Source: Alphaproteobacteria bacterium (GTDB taxonomy: Bacteria > Pseudomonadota > Alphaproteobacteria > Micropepsales > Micropepsaceae). Taken from it: DNA of 64,000 nt. The stretch covers positions 1 through 64,000 of the forward strand of contig CANJIS010000001.1 in the NCBI GenBank assembly GCA_947474565.1, given 5' to 3'. Positions 25,685 through 34,455 of the stretch are shown here, in pieces; within the stretch, counting starts at the first letter, position 1; each line of letters starts with the position of its first letter. Below the pieces are notes generated by a model. The model worked only from the letters and a program-made list of their open reading frames with translations, was not told the DNA's origin and made no database searches. Both the position numbers and the translations under genes were made by a program.

Positions 25685-26942
25685 AGCGCAGCGCTTCCAC
25701 CGGATCGAGGCGCGCGGCCCGCCAGCTTGGATACAGCGTGGCAAGGAACGTTAGCACCAGCGCCATCACCACCACGCTTGTCACCTGCCAGGGATCAAGA
25801 TCGGCGGGCAGCTTGGAAAGGAAATAGATGGTGGAATCGAACAAGGGCGTGCCGGTGAGCCTTGAGACAACATCCTTGATGGCATTGATGTTCTGGCAGA
25901 ACAGAACGCCCAGCACGAAACCCAGGAAGGTGCCGGTAACGCCGATGCTCATGCCAGCGATCAGGAACACCCGCATCACCGCGCCGCGCGTGGCGCCCAT
26001 GGTCCGCAGGATGGCGATGTCGGAGGACTTGTCCTTCACCAGCATGATCAGGCCGGAGATGATGTTCAGCGCCGCCACCAGAATAATCAGCGACAGGATC
26101 AGGAACATCACATTGGATTCCACCTGGATCGCCTGCATGAACGAACTGTCGATATCCTGCCACGGCACCATCCGCGTGTTCGGACCGGCGGCTTTGGAGA
26201 CGGCGGGCAGCATGGCCATGTCGTCATCCGGCCGCTCGACCATCACCTCGACGCCGGTGACGGCGGTGTCGCCCAGATTGAAGAAGCTCTGCGCTTCCGT
26301 CAGCGGCATGAAGACAAAGGCGCTGTCATAAAGACTGTTGCCGACCTTGAAGGTGCCCGCGACGGAATAGGTCTTGATGCGCGGCGTGGTGCCGAAGGGC
26401 GTGATTTCGCCCCGGGGCGCAATCAGCGTGATCGAACCGCCACGGCGAATGCCCAGCTTGCGCGCCAGCCCGTCGCCGATGATCACCGTGTCGTCCTGGC
26501 CGAACAGCGGCAGTGCGCCTTTGCTGGTGTTATCCGCCACCGATTTCAGGGTGGCCAGATCATCCGGGCGCATGCCGCGGATATAGACGCCGGTATTGGC
26601 CCCGTTCTGGGTGGCCATAACCTGCCCGTCCACGATGGGAGCGGCGCGCACAACCCCGGACACGGCCCGCAATCGTACCGTCATGGCGTCGTAATCGGGC
26701 AAGGTGCCGGCGGCGGCCGTCACCGTGATGTGGCCATTGAAGCCCAGGATGGAGCTGAGGAATTCCTTGCGGAAGCCGCCCATCACCGACATCACGATAA
26801 TAAGCGTGGCCACCCCCAGGGCGATGCCTACCAGCGAAAAGCCGGAAATGACCGAGACAAAGCCTTCGGCGCGGCGGGCGCGCAGATAGCGCAGCGCGAT
26901 CATCCACTCAAAGGCGGCAAAAGGGCGGGTCGAGGAAGACAT
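25677..26942 (-). CDS. lolC: Lipoprotein-releasing system transmembrane protein LolC/LolE
   Basis: The membrane subunit of the lipoprotein-releasing ABC transporter, 421 residues. One membrane segment lies at about 28-55, a large periplasmic domain at 55-270, and three membrane segments toward the C-terminus (about 275-400). It ends in the family's [12 protein letters not shown]. Alphaproteobacteria usually carry one such gene next to lolD, the protein acting as a homodimer; that fits here. It is transcribed away from proS across a 109-base gap that should hold both promoters. Confidence 0.92.
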   Translation of the reverse strand: MSSSTRPFAAFEWMIALRYLRARRAEGFVSVISGFSLVGIALGVATLIIVMSVMGGFRKEFLSSILGFNGHITVTAAAGTLPDYDAMTVRLRAVSGVVRAAPIVDGQVMATQNGANTGVYIRGMRPDDLATLKSVADNTSKGALPLFGQDDTVIIGDGLARKLGIRRGGSITLIAPRGEITPFGTTPRIKTYSVAGTFKVGNSLYDSAFVFMPLTEAQSFFNLGDTAVTGVEVMVERPDDDMAMLPAVSKAAGPNTRMVPWQDIDSSFMQAIQVESNVMFLILSLIILVAALNIISGLIMLVKDKSSDIAILRTMGATRGAVMRVFLIAGMSIGVTGTFLGFVLGVLFCQNINAIKDVVSRLTGTPLFDSTIYFLSKLPADLDPWQVTSVVVMALVLTFLATLYPSWRAARLDPVEALRYE

Positions 26943-27051
26943 TGCTGGGCGCGACCTTAAAGGTGTTTGGTTTCGAAATCGCTTCGGCTATTTCTAGGGT
27001 AACCCGGATAGAGGCGCAAAAGGCGCTTTTTCGGGGCATCTGGAGCAGATA

Positions 27052-28578
27052 ATGCAGCGCGCCCTTTCCGTATCCCGTGACCGATTCGCCGACTGGTATC
27101 AGGCCGTGGTGCGTGAGGCCGATATGGCCGAGACCAGCCCGGTGCGCGGCGCCATGGTGATCAAGCCCTGGGGCTGGGGCGTGTGGGAGCAGATTCAGGG
27201 CGAGTTGGACCGCCGCATCAAGGCGACGGGGCATGAGAATGCCTATTTCCCGCTTTTCATTCCCCTCTCCTTCATCGCCAAGGAAGCCGAGCATGTCGAA
27301 GGCTTCGCCAAGGAAATGGCGGTCGTCACCCATCACCGTCTGAAGAATATTGACGGCAAGCTGGTGCCCGATCCGGACGCCAAGCTGGAAGAGCCGCTGG
27401 TGGTGCGGCCCACCTCGGAAACCATCATCGGCGACGCGTTTTCGCGCTGGATCAAAAGCCATCGCGACCTGCCGCTGCTGATCAACCAATGGGCCAATGT
27501 GGTGCGCTGGGAAATGCGGCCGCGCCTGTTCCTGCGCACCACCGAATTTCTCTGGCAGGAAGGCCACACCGCCCACGCCACGGTGCAAGATGCCGTGGAA
27601 GAGACCCATCGCATGCTGGAAGTCTATCGGGCCTTTTCCGAAGATGTGCTGGCCATGCCGGTGATCGCGGGCGAGAAGCCGGAGAATGAACGCTTCCCCG
27701 GCGCGGTTAACACCTATTCCATCGAAGCCATGATGCAGGACGGCAAGGCCTTGCAAGCCGGCACCAGCCATTTCCTGGGCACGCATTTCGCAGAAGCCCA
27801 GAACATCAAATTCCAGAACGATGCCGGCGGCATGGATTTCTGCAACACCACAAGCTGGGGCGTTTCCACCCGCCTGATCGGCGGCGTGATCATGACCCAT
27901 GGCGATGACGATGGGCTTCGCCTGCCGCCCGCCATTGCGCCGCGCCAGATCGTGGTGGTGCCGATGCTGCGCGACAAGCCGGAAGATGCCGAGGTGCTGG
28001 CCTATTGCGAGCATCTGGTGAAGGCGCTGAATGGCCTGACCGTGTTCGGCCAGCCGGTGCGCGCGCTGCTGGACATCAAGAAAATCAAATCCGCCGAAAA
28101 GCGCTGGAACTGGGTGCGCAAGGGCGCGCCCCTGATCGTGGAAGTGGGCCCGCGCGACGCGGCGGGCGGCAATGTCACCTATATGCGGCGCGATGATCTG
28201 CGTGACGGCGACAAGGTCAAATCCATCGTCAAGCCGCGCGTGGATTTCATCGAAGGCGCAGTGCAGTTGCTGGCCGAGATTCAGGCCGGGATGTATGCCG
28301 ACGCCAAGGCGCGGCTCGATAACAACATCAAGCGCGACATCACCAGCTGGGACGGCCTCACCGCTTATTTCGGTGACGACGAAGACAGTTTCAAAGGCTG
28401 GGTGCGCGTGGCGTGGGGCAAGCCCACGGGCGCGGACCTGGAAGCCATCGGCCAGAAGCTGAAAACCTTGAAGCTGACCATCAGGAACGCTCCCGGTGAT
28501 CAGCCCAAGGAATTCGCTGCGTGTATCTTCAGCGGCAAGCCGGGTGTGGAAGAAGTGCTGATCGGGCGGGCGTATTAA
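27052..28578 (+). CDS. proS: Proline--tRNA ligase, archaeal/eukaryotic type
   Basis: A class II synthetase of 508 residues. Unlike the bacterial-type ProRS, it has the archaeal/eukaryotic layout: a short N-terminus leading straight to motif 1 (VIKPWGWGVWEQIQ), motif 2 RWEMRPRLFLRTTEFLWQEG, motif 3 GGVIMTHGDDDGLRLPP, then an anticodon-binding domain and an extra C-terminal domain ending in the conserved Tyr (GRAY). No bacterial editing (INS) domain is present. GGAG lies seven bases before the ATG. In related alphaproteobacteria the bacterial-type proS lies beside lolC-lolD, so this gene appears to have replaced it in the same place. It overlaps the convergent pirin stop by four bases. Confidence 0.93.
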   Translation: MQRALSVSRDRFADWYQAVVREADMAETSPVRGAMVIKPWGWGVWEQIQGELDRRIKATGHENAYFPLFIPLSFIAKEAEHVEGFAKEMAVVTHHRLKNIDGKLVPDPDAKLEEPLVVRPTSETIIGDAFSRWIKSHRDLPLLINQWANVVRWEMRPRLFLRTTEFLWQEGHTAHATVQDAVEETHRMLEVYRAFSEDVLAMPVIAGEKPENERFPGAVNTYSIEAMMQDGKALQAGTSHFLGTHFAEAQNIKFQNDAGGMDFCNTTSWGVSTRLIGGVIMTHGDDDGLRLPPAIAPRQIVVVPMLRDKPEDAEVLAYCEHLVKALNGLTVFGQPVRALLDIKKIKSAEKRWNWVRKGAPLIVEVGPRDAAGGNVTYMRRDDLRDGDKVKSIVKPRVDFIEGAVQLLAEIQAGMYADAKARLDNNIKRDITSWDGLTAYFGDDEDSFKGWVRVAWGKPTGADLEAIGQKLKTLKLTIRNAPGDQPKEFAACIFSGKPGVEEVLIGRAY

Positions 28579-29441
28579 CCCGCGCCGACTTGCCCAAAGC
28601 GCCCATTGTTGAAATCCGTGATGGCCTGGCGGATTTCCGCTTCGCTGGTCATCACAAACGGGCCATAGCCGACCACCGGTTCGCCCAGCGGCGCGCCGGT
28701 CATCACCAATATCACCGCATCGCTTTGGGCGCGCAGCACAACCTGCGTCCCCTCGCGGGTCAGCCGCACAATTTCAGCATCCTGTGCCGCCGCACCATTG
28801 ACCGTGAGTTTGCCGGACAGGACCGCGATCATGGTGGTGTGGCCTTCCGGCACATCGAACGCGGTTTGTTTTCCCGCCTTCAAACGCAGGTCCCACAGAT
28901 TAACCGGACTGAAGGTGCGCGCCGGACCTTTGGCAGCATCGAACTCGCCCGCGATGACGCGCACCCTGCCCGCATCACCCCGAAGGTCCAGCGCGGGAAT
29001 GCTGGCATTGGTGATGCCCTGGTAGCCCGAAGCGTCCATCTTGTTGCGGGCCGGCAGGTTCACCCAAAGCTGCACGGCATGAAACAACCCGCCCCGGCTG
29101 GTGAAGGCTTCGGAGTGGAATTCCTCATGGATGATGCCGCCTGCGGCCGTCATCCATTGCACATCGCCCGGGCCGATGGTGCCGCCATTGCCCGTGGAAT
29201 CCCGGTGACTGACTTCGCCGTCATAAACGATGGTGACAGTTTCAAAGCCGCGATGGGGATGCTGGCCGACGCCGCGCGGCTGCTTGGCCGGGGGAAAATC
29301 ATGCGGTCCGGCATAGTCGAACAACAGGAAGGGGCTGATCGCATCCGTGTCGCCCTGATAGGAGAAAAGCGAACGGACGGGAAAGCCATCACCCACCCAA
29401 TGGCCGCCCTGCGACCGCATGATTTCGGCAACCTGTTTCAT
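28575..29441 (-). CDS. Pirin-family protein
   Basis: A 288-residue bicupin of the pirin family. The N-terminal cupin carries the metal site with PHRGFETVTIVYDGEVSHRD and an acidic ligand in IIHEEFHSE. The C-terminal domain has the GKLTVNG turn. Some pirins act as quercetin 2,3-dioxygenases and others affect redox metabolism, so the substrate is open. The start at 29441 is chosen because the protein then begins MKQVAEIMRSQGGHWVGDG; a longer frame is open upstream but shows no family sequence. Confidence 0.85.
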   Translation of the reverse strand: MKQVAEIMRSQGGHWVGDGFPVRSLFSYQGDTDAISPFLLFDYAGPHDFPPAKQPRGVGQHPHRGFETVTIVYDGEVSHRDSTGNGGTIGPGDVQWMTAAGGIIHEEFHSEAFTSRGGLFHAVQLWVNLPARNKMDASGYQGITNASIPALDLRGDAGRVRVIAGEFDAAKGPARTFSPVNLWDLRLKAGKQTAFDVPEGHTTMIAVLSGKLTVNGAAAQDAEIVRLTREGTQVVLRAQSDAVILVMTGAPLGEPVVGYGPFVMTSEAEIRQAITDFNNGRFGQVGAG

Positions 29442-29499
29442 TGGCGTCTGTCCCTTGACCGGCCTTCTATGTTGGGTGCGGGGCACGGGGTTGCAAGGG

Positions 29500-30042
29500 C
29501 TAGAAATTGCCCTTGCCGGACGCCAGAAGGGCTTCTTCTTCCGGTGTCGAGGTGCGGCCCAGCGCCTTGTTGCGTCCGGGGAAGCGGCCGAAGCGGTCCA
29601 CGATATCGGCATGCGCTTGCGCGAATTTGAGGATGCCGTCGGCTTCCTTTTTCAGTTCGATGAATTTCTCCAGGCTCAATGCTTGAAGCGCTGGGTCTTC
29701 GGCATGCATCAGCGGCATGTAGAGAAATTGCCGTTCGGCAAAGGTCAGCGCCTTGTCCATACCCTCGCGAATGGCGCGTTGTGATAGCGCTTCGGCCTGA
29801 ACATGCCCGGCGAAAGCCTCGGGCTGCCCACGGAAAATATTCCGCGTGAACTGATCCAGAAGAATTATAAGCGCCAGGCATCCGCGCGGGCTCGCCGCCC
29901 AATCGTCCAGCGTACCCTGCATGGCTTTTTCCACCAGCGCGCCGAAGCGGGTGCGGATCACATCATCGAGTTCGGGGCCGCCGCCGAACCATCGGCGGGG
30001 CGCGAGTTCCCGGAACCAGAAATTCAATACATCTTCCATCAT
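29500..30042 (-). CDS. DUF924 family protein
   Basis: A cytoplasmic, all-helical protein of 180 residues. It matches the DUF924 pattern: VLNFWFRELAPRRWFGG at the N-terminus, LIILLDQFTRNIFRG in the middle, and FGRFPGRNKALGR near the end. No catalytic function is established for the family. Either of two tandem ATGs (30042 or 30039) could start it. It ends with TAG, 58 bases upstream of the pirin start on the same strand, so the two may be co-transcribed. Confidence 0.85.
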   Translation of the reverse strand: MMEDVLNFWFRELAPRRWFGGGPELDDVIRTRFGALVEKAMQGTLDDWAASPRGCLALIILLDQFTRNIFRGQPEAFAGHVQAEALSQRAIREGMDKALTFAERQFLYMPLMHAEDPALQALSLEKFIELKKEADGILKFAQAHADIVDRFGRFPGRNKALGRTSTPEEEALLASGKGNF

Positions 30043-30221
30043 ATCGGATTCATTCCATGACCTGTTGCACTGTGCAATTGCAGCATCGGGAATGTTAGCG
30101 CTGGTCGCGGGGAAAATTCCCATTTGCGCCTTAATCGCTCCCCATCTCCGCCACACTGCGCGCCCAGCGTTGGATGGCTGTCGGGGCAATGAGGGAATCA
30201 ATTTCCATGCAGGGAGTCTCT

Positions 30222-30812
30222 ATGCACAAAGCAAAATCCAGCCTTTTCGCCGCCGCCGCCATTACCATCAGCGCCATTGCACTGAGCGGCTGCGCCACCA
30301 AAGACTTTGTTCAGGAACAAGTGTCTGTTGTGGATGCCAAGAACCAGGCCACACAATCCAAAGTCGATCAGCAGGAACAACATCTGGCCAAGCTTGATAA
30401 GGGCACCCAGGACGCGCTCGATCGCGCCACGGCTGCCGGCAAGCTGGCCGAGGGCAAGTTCCTTTATGAAATGGTGCTGTCGGACGATTCCGTGAAGTTC
30501 GGGCGTGACAGCTCCAAGCTCACCCCGGAAGCGGTGCAGCGGCTTACCGATTTTGCGGAAAAGCTCAAAGGCGACAACCGCAACATCTATCTGGAAATCT
30601 AGGGGCACACCGACAATACCGGGCCGGATGCGACCAACGTCAAGCTGGGCGAGGAACGCGCCGAAGCCGTGCGCCTGTTCATGAACCAGCACGGCGTGCC
30701 GCTGAACCGCATGTCCACCATCTCCTACGGCAAGGCCAATCCGGTGGCGGACAACAAGAACAAGACCAACCGCGCGCAGAATCGCCGCGTTGTCCTGATT
30801 GTGATGACGTAA
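30222..30812 (+). pseudogene. OmpA-family lipoprotein interrupted by an in-frame TAG
   Basis: The frame starts at an ATG with AGGGAG five bases upstream. It encodes a lipoprotein signal (IALSGC, lipidated Cys24), a coiled-coil-like Gln/Lys-rich segment (30-80) and an OmpA C-terminal peptidoglycan-binding domain. A TAG at codon 127 (30600-30602) falls in NIYLEI-stop-GHTDNTG; family members normally have Gln there, so CAG has become TAG. The same frame continues cleanly for 69 more codons to a TAA, with the expected GHTD and NRRVVL motifs. If not read through, the product loses most of the peptidoglycan-binding fold. Sequencing error, true mutation and suppression are all possible. Confidence 0.85.
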
Positions 30813-30820
30813 TTAAAAAG

Positions 30821-30851
30821 GGGAGCGGTCTTCGAGATCGCTCCCGTTTTA
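30821..30851. terminator. Rho-independent terminator after the OmpA-family lipoprotein
   Basis: Seven-base stem GGGAGCG/CGCTCCC with an 11-base loop, followed by GTTTTATTT on the plus strand; the minus strand has CTTTTTAATT after the stem. It lies between convergent genes and probably serves both. Confidence 0.85.
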
Positions 30852-30855
30852 TTTC

Positions 30856-31680
30856 TCAGCGCAGCTCAAGCAAATCCGACCAACGCCAATCATTGGAGCC
30901 GATCAGGAAGCGCGCGGCTCCATCGGCCAGTGACAGCAACACCGGACCCTTGACCCGTTTCTCGCGGCAGGCTGGCGGCGAAAAGGCCAGCTCCCACACA
31001 ATCGCTTCGCGCACCGCCGACAGGCCTTTGCCTTCCTGCACGCCGCTGCGCACCCAATCGCCATTCCACAGCATCACGGCCTTGCCCAGGCGGTTGGCAT
31101 CGCGCACCGCGGTGCGCACCAAGGGATCCTTGCGCAGCGCCTGCTGCACGATGCGTGCGGTGTCGCAACAGCCGCCACCACCGCCACCTCCTCCACCGCT
31201 GCCATTGCCTTCGCTTTCCGCGCTGGCGGCGCCGGCAAGCTGAGAGGTACTCAGCACATCGGCGAATGTGTCCACTGGCGCAGGCTCGGCATCTTCCTTT
31301 GCGATGGACGCGCTACGCACCGGCGGCGTGGGGCGCACAATCGGTTGCGGCACTGGAATGACGGGTTTGGGAATTTCCGCCACTGCCGCTTTGGGCGCTT
31401 CTGGCGGACCGACTGGGCCCGGCGGTCCCGGTGGGCCTACAGGTCCAGGCGTTGGTTCTTCGGGCATCTGCACCATGGTGATGGGAATGGCCTGCGGTTC
31501 CTGCGGCTGAGCCGCGACCACAAAGAAAAGACTGCCAATGACCGCCAGATGCGCGGCGCCACTCAGGGTCCAGACCAGCGCACGGCGACGGGGCGGCACG
31601 GGTGCCGCCTCACGGGCCAGCGGGCCACGGTCTTTCGCGGGCCGTTTTTTATGGGGCGGGATTCCGCTCATGGTCATCAT
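30856..31680 (-). CDS. TonB-like protein with proline-rich and poly-glycine linkers
   Basis: A 274-residue protein with a cytoplasmic basic N-terminus, one membrane segment (about 34-56), then a long periplasmic region. Residues 75-125 are Pro-rich and include a collagen-like GPVGPPGPPGPVGPP run, as in TonB/TolA-type spacers. At 162-172 a run of nine Gly leads into Cys-Cys. The C-terminal domain (about 173-274) is not a recognisable TonB domain. The function is unknown; an energy-transducer-like scaffold is a guess from layout. The start at 31680 is preferred, because the open frame further upstream runs through a palindromic repeat. Confidence 0.6.
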   Translation of the reverse strand: MMTMSGIPPHKKRPAKDRGPLAREAAPVPPRRRALVWTLSGAAHLAVIGSLFFVVAAQPQEPQAIPITMVQMPEEPTPGPVGPPGPPGPVGPPEAPKAAVAEIPKPVIPVPQPIVRPTPPVRSASIAKEDAEPAPVDTFADVLSTSQLAGAASAESEGNGSGGGGGGGGGCCDTARIVQQALRKDPLVRTAVRDANRLGKAVMLWNGDWVRSGVQEGKGLSAVREAIVWELAFSPPACREKRVKGPVLLSLADGAARFLIGSNDWRWSDLLELR

Positions 31681-31725
31681 CGGAGCATGACGCCAAGGCA
31701 AGATCGTGGCGAGAGGGTGGCGAAG

Positions 31726-31761
31726 AAGTTGGATGGCCGGGTCAAGCCCGGCCATGGAGGA
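31726..31761. repeat. Palindromic repeat, inverted copy of 19207-19242
   Basis: All 36 bases are the exact reverse complement of 19207-19242. The core GGCCGGG-TCAAG-CCCGGCC forms a hairpin. It lies just upstream of the TonB-like gene and just after the stop of the next gene on the minus strand. Confidence 0.9.
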
Positions 31762-31767
31762 ATTAAA

Positions 31768-33339
31768 TTAGTCGCCCGGATAGCGCTGCACAAAAGGCAG
31801 ACTGTCCGGCATGGACGCGATCAGACCGCGAATATCCACATCCTGCGGACCGGCCAGCTGCGTTGCGGCGCCCTGCTCATCGCGCTCGATTTCATTGCGC
31901 GCCTGTTGTTCGCGTTGATACCAGCCGCGCTTGGCGTCTTGATCCGGGCAGCCGGAGCCATCGCTGCCCCAGCGCAGCTCCACGCAGTGATAGGGATCGA
32001 ACGACATGGCGAAAAGGCGCTGCGTCACATCGGTGAAGCTCAGCGATACCGGGCGCTTGTCGGTGGACAGGAACGTGGTGGTGCGGCGGCGGCTTTCCGC
32101 GTCATAGACCTTCATCAGATCGGCCTTGAGGAATTGGCCGTCATAGACAATGCGCGGATCGTGATGGACCCAAAGCTGGATCATGCTGCCCAGATCGCGG
32201 CGGAACTGAACAAAGGCCGCGCGCATGCGGGCGTCGCGCGACGGCGTGGCATAGCTTTCCCAGTCGCCATCGTCGGACAGATAAATGTTGGACGGAATCG
32301 ATGTGGGATGATTGCGCGCGGCAAGGCCGGCCTGCGCCGCCTGATCCACCGCCTGGCGGCGGTCTTCCAGATCGTTGCACAGGGTGCGCATGGTGGCCTG
32401 CAATTCATACAGCGGATTGAAATCCGCCTTGCCGCCGGATACCGCCACCCGCGCATATTCATAATAGCCCAGCGAGGCGCCGTTATAGGTGAAGCGGGCG
32501 TTGCGGACATCGCCGCTGGGATTGGGCTGCGTGCCCAGATATTGCACCAGGGAAAAATCGGGAATGTCGCGCTGGCGCGTCATCTGCATATGGCCGCCGA
32601 CCAGCGCGCCATTTTCCATGCGCGCGCCCACGACCTGAAACGGCCGCCAATTTTTTAAGCCCCCACCCAGCATGGCCTGGCTTTGGCCGAATTGCGCGCC
32701 ATAGACGCTGCGGCTGATGGCGAAATCGGGATGCGCATCCATGTAATAGATGCGCCCCGAACCATCGACGCGATAGACGATGCCGACATGGCCGTTGGGA
32801 TCATAGATCGTGGTGCCGGGGCGGATGCTGCCCGGCTGCAGCGCCGGCGAATAAAAGTCCGACGCCATGCCATCGGTGGCGATCACATCAACACGGAAGG
32901 TGCCGGAATAGACATTCTCCAGCATGGCGCGGATGGCGCGCGCCGCATCAATGCCACCGCCATGATCCACGATGTCTTCGCGGCTGACGACGCGGTTGCC
33001 ATTCTTGGAAAAGCGCCCGCCGCTGACGCCATCGGCATAGGTGAACGGCAGACCGTTCTTCCAGGCGTAATAGGCGCGCAGCAGATAGGGCAGCTTGGCG
33101 CAGTCGACATCAATATCGAGAAAGGCGCGGTCTTCACTGGCGGCCCAGGGATTGGCGGCGGAACGCAGGCAGCTTTGCGATGAGGTGCAGCCGCTATCGC
33201 CCAGGGCGGTGACAAAACGGCCAAAGCCCGCCTCATCCATCTCGCTCCAATGATCCTTGGTAATACGCCACGGACCAGCCAGTGCCGGAACGGCGCTGAA
33301 CAGAGCGAGGCTCAAGGCTGCGGCAAGGATAACGCGCAT
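31768..33339 (-). CDS. Secreted protein with a putative papain-like (NlpC/P60-like) fold
   Basis: A 523-residue protein with a signal peptide (cleavage near AVPALA, residue 21). Residues 75-205 suggest a cysteine peptidase or amidase fold: Cys80 at the start of a helix (DVDCAKLPYLLRAYYAWKNG), His184 in PNGHVGIVYRV on a strand, then an acidic/His pair at 201-203 (YYMDAHPD). The order Cys, His, polar residue fits NlpC/P60 or CHAP enzymes, which cut cell-wall peptides. The remaining 300 residues are not recognised. This is an inference from local pattern only. Conserved Cys51 and Cys57 may form a disulfide. Confidence 0.5.
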   Translation of the reverse strand: MRVILAAALSLALFSAVPALAGPWRITKDHWSEMDEAGFGRFVTALGDSGCTSSQSCLRSAANPWAASEDRAFLDIDVDCAKLPYLLRAYYAWKNGLPFTYADGVSGGRFSKNGNRVVSREDIVDHGGGIDAARAIRAMLENVYSGTFRVDVIATDGMASDFYSPALQPGSIRPGTTIYDPNGHVGIVYRVDGSGRIYYMDAHPDFAISRSVYGAQFGQSQAMLGGGLKNWRPFQVVGARMENGALVGGHMQMTRQRDIPDFSLVQYLGTQPNPSGDVRNARFTYNGASLGYYEYARVAVSGGKADFNPLYELQATMRTLCNDLEDRRQAVDQAAQAGLAARNHPTSIPSNIYLSDDGDWESYATPSRDARMRAAFVQFRRDLGSMIQLWVHHDPRIVYDGQFLKADLMKVYDAESRRRTTTFLSTDKRPVSLSFTDVTQRLFAMSFDPYHCVELRWGSDGSGCPDQDAKRGWYQREQQARNEIERDEQGAATQLAGPQDVDIRGLIASMPDSLPFVQRYPGD

Positions 33340-33393
33340 TCACCAAGCCTAGCCCGGATGTGGGGCAGCAAGGCGGCGGATCAGTTCTCTGGG

Positions 33394-33759
33394 TTAATGG
33401 CAGGCGGGCTGGGGGTTCAGCAGCGGGTCGAGCTTGCGGCCGTCCACCACCACATAAGCCGAGTTGCCGGCATAGCCCGGCCTGGGCTTCAGCGGCACCA
33501 GCACCTGGCCGTTAAACGCAGGCTGGGCGGCCAGGTCGGCGGAGGCGACCTGGTGGCCATCCACGTCGGTGCCCGGGGTCAGGTCGGGCGAGGCCAGGAC
33601 CGGGTCACAGGGGCCGTCAGCCTGGGGGTTCAAGATAGGGTCCGGTTTGCCCCGGTCGGCCATGCCGGCAGAAAACGCGGTTTTCCCGGCAAAAATCAGC
33701 GCCACAAGGACCAATGCGGCCAGGGCAGCAATATGGTAATTTTCTTGCGCGCGCCGCAT
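33394..33759 (-). CDS. Hypothetical single-span protein
   Basis: A 121-residue protein with an N-terminal membrane segment (about 9-27) and a periplasmic, Pro-rich tail. Two similar motifs, KPDPILNPQADGPC near 39-51 and KLDPLLNPQPAC at the C-terminus, may be a short internal repeat, each ending in Cys. I do not recognise the family. The gene is separated from its neighbours by about 55 and 130 bases. Confidence 0.55.
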   Translation of the reverse strand: MRRAQENYHIAALAALVLVALIFAGKTAFSAGMADRGKPDPILNPQADGPCDPVLASPDLTPGTDVDGHQVASADLAAQPAFNGQVLVPLKPRPGYAGNSAYVVVDGRKLDPLLNPQPACH

Positions 33760-33890
33760 GGCGTTACCCCTAAATATTGCGTGACTTGGGCATCCGACTC
33801 CAGTATCAACCCAAACGATAAAAATACCGCCAACAAGGCGGATCAGGACGCCAAATTAGAGCGGCCAAGTTCAGGGACGGGAATTAGCGA

Positions 33891-33924
33891 AAAAGGCCGG
33901 GTCTCCACCCCGGCCTTTTTCTTT
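33891..33924 (-). terminator. Rho-independent terminator ending the nuo-to-GNAT run
   Basis: AAAAGGCCGGG pairs with CCCGGCCTTTTT around a six-base loop; on the minus strand CCGGCC is followed by TTTTTCGC. It lies about 70 bases after the GNAT stop and is the first strong terminator after the nuo cluster. The A/T arms on both sides let it work in either direction. Confidence 0.85.
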
Positions 33925-33994
33925 TGGCGAGAGGCTGCCGCGTAGCGGGCAAATCGGTTCCGCTTGAAGGCGAACGGCACCACGGCGCGTTGAC

Positions 33995-34453
33995 CTAGTA
34001 GGCCACCCGTAACATGCCCATTCTTTGATAGAGACGGAGCGCGGTGTGATTATCCGCGGCAGTTTTCAGATCGACCGACAAAACACCGCGCTGCCGGAAG
34101 GCGTGAAAGGCGGTCAGCAACAGCGCCGCGCCCAGACCGCGCTCACGCCAATCCGGATGAACAGCGAGATCCTTCACGAAACCCGAACTCCAGCATTGCG
34201 CACCGCCCACCAATCCGTTTGGACCAAAGGCCGTGAAACAAAGCGCGGGATCATATTCGGTGTCGGATGAAAGGCCGCTCCACCATTGCGCGAAGGACGC
34301 CACGCGGCTGCGGCCGTAAGAAAGTTGCAGCACGGCATGCAGCGGCGCGGCGTCCGAAGCGGAAAAGGGTTGGAGAACAACGCCGTCGGGGAAAACAGGC
34401 AGAGCGAGTGGGTGGCTGAGGTTCGGGCGCAGACGGACAGGCGCTGCTGTCAC
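33995..34453 (-). CDS. GNAT-family N-acetyltransferase
   Basis: A 152-residue protein with the acetyl-CoA-binding core of the GNAT fold: VKDLAVHPDWRERGLGAALL at about 98-117 (motif A, R/Q-x-x-G-x-G/A) and DNHTALRLYQRMGM near the C-terminus (motif B). The substrate is unknown. It starts at a GTG two bases after the DUF1467 stop; no clear ribosome site precedes it, so translational coupling is likely. Last gene of the long minus-strand run. Confidence 0.75.
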   Translation of the reverse strand: MTAAPVRLRPNLSHPLALPVFPDGVVLQPFSASDAAPLHAVLQLSYGRSRVASFAQWWSGLSSDTEYDPALCFTAFGPNGLVGGAQCWSSGFVKDLAVHPDWRERGLGAALLLTAFHAFRQRGVLSVDLKTAADNHTALRLYQRMGMLRVAY

Positions 34454-34455
34454 AA

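Noticed and set aside
24711-30602. Genetic code with TAG read as glutamine
   Set aside because: gltX, gltA, the aminotransferase and the DUF924 gene end normally at TAG. Two interrupted genes are not enough for a recoding claim.
33760-33945. A small RNA on the plus strand ending at the terminator near 33910
   Set aside because: The terminator is explained by the minus-strand GNAT gene and no plus-strand promoter could be picked.
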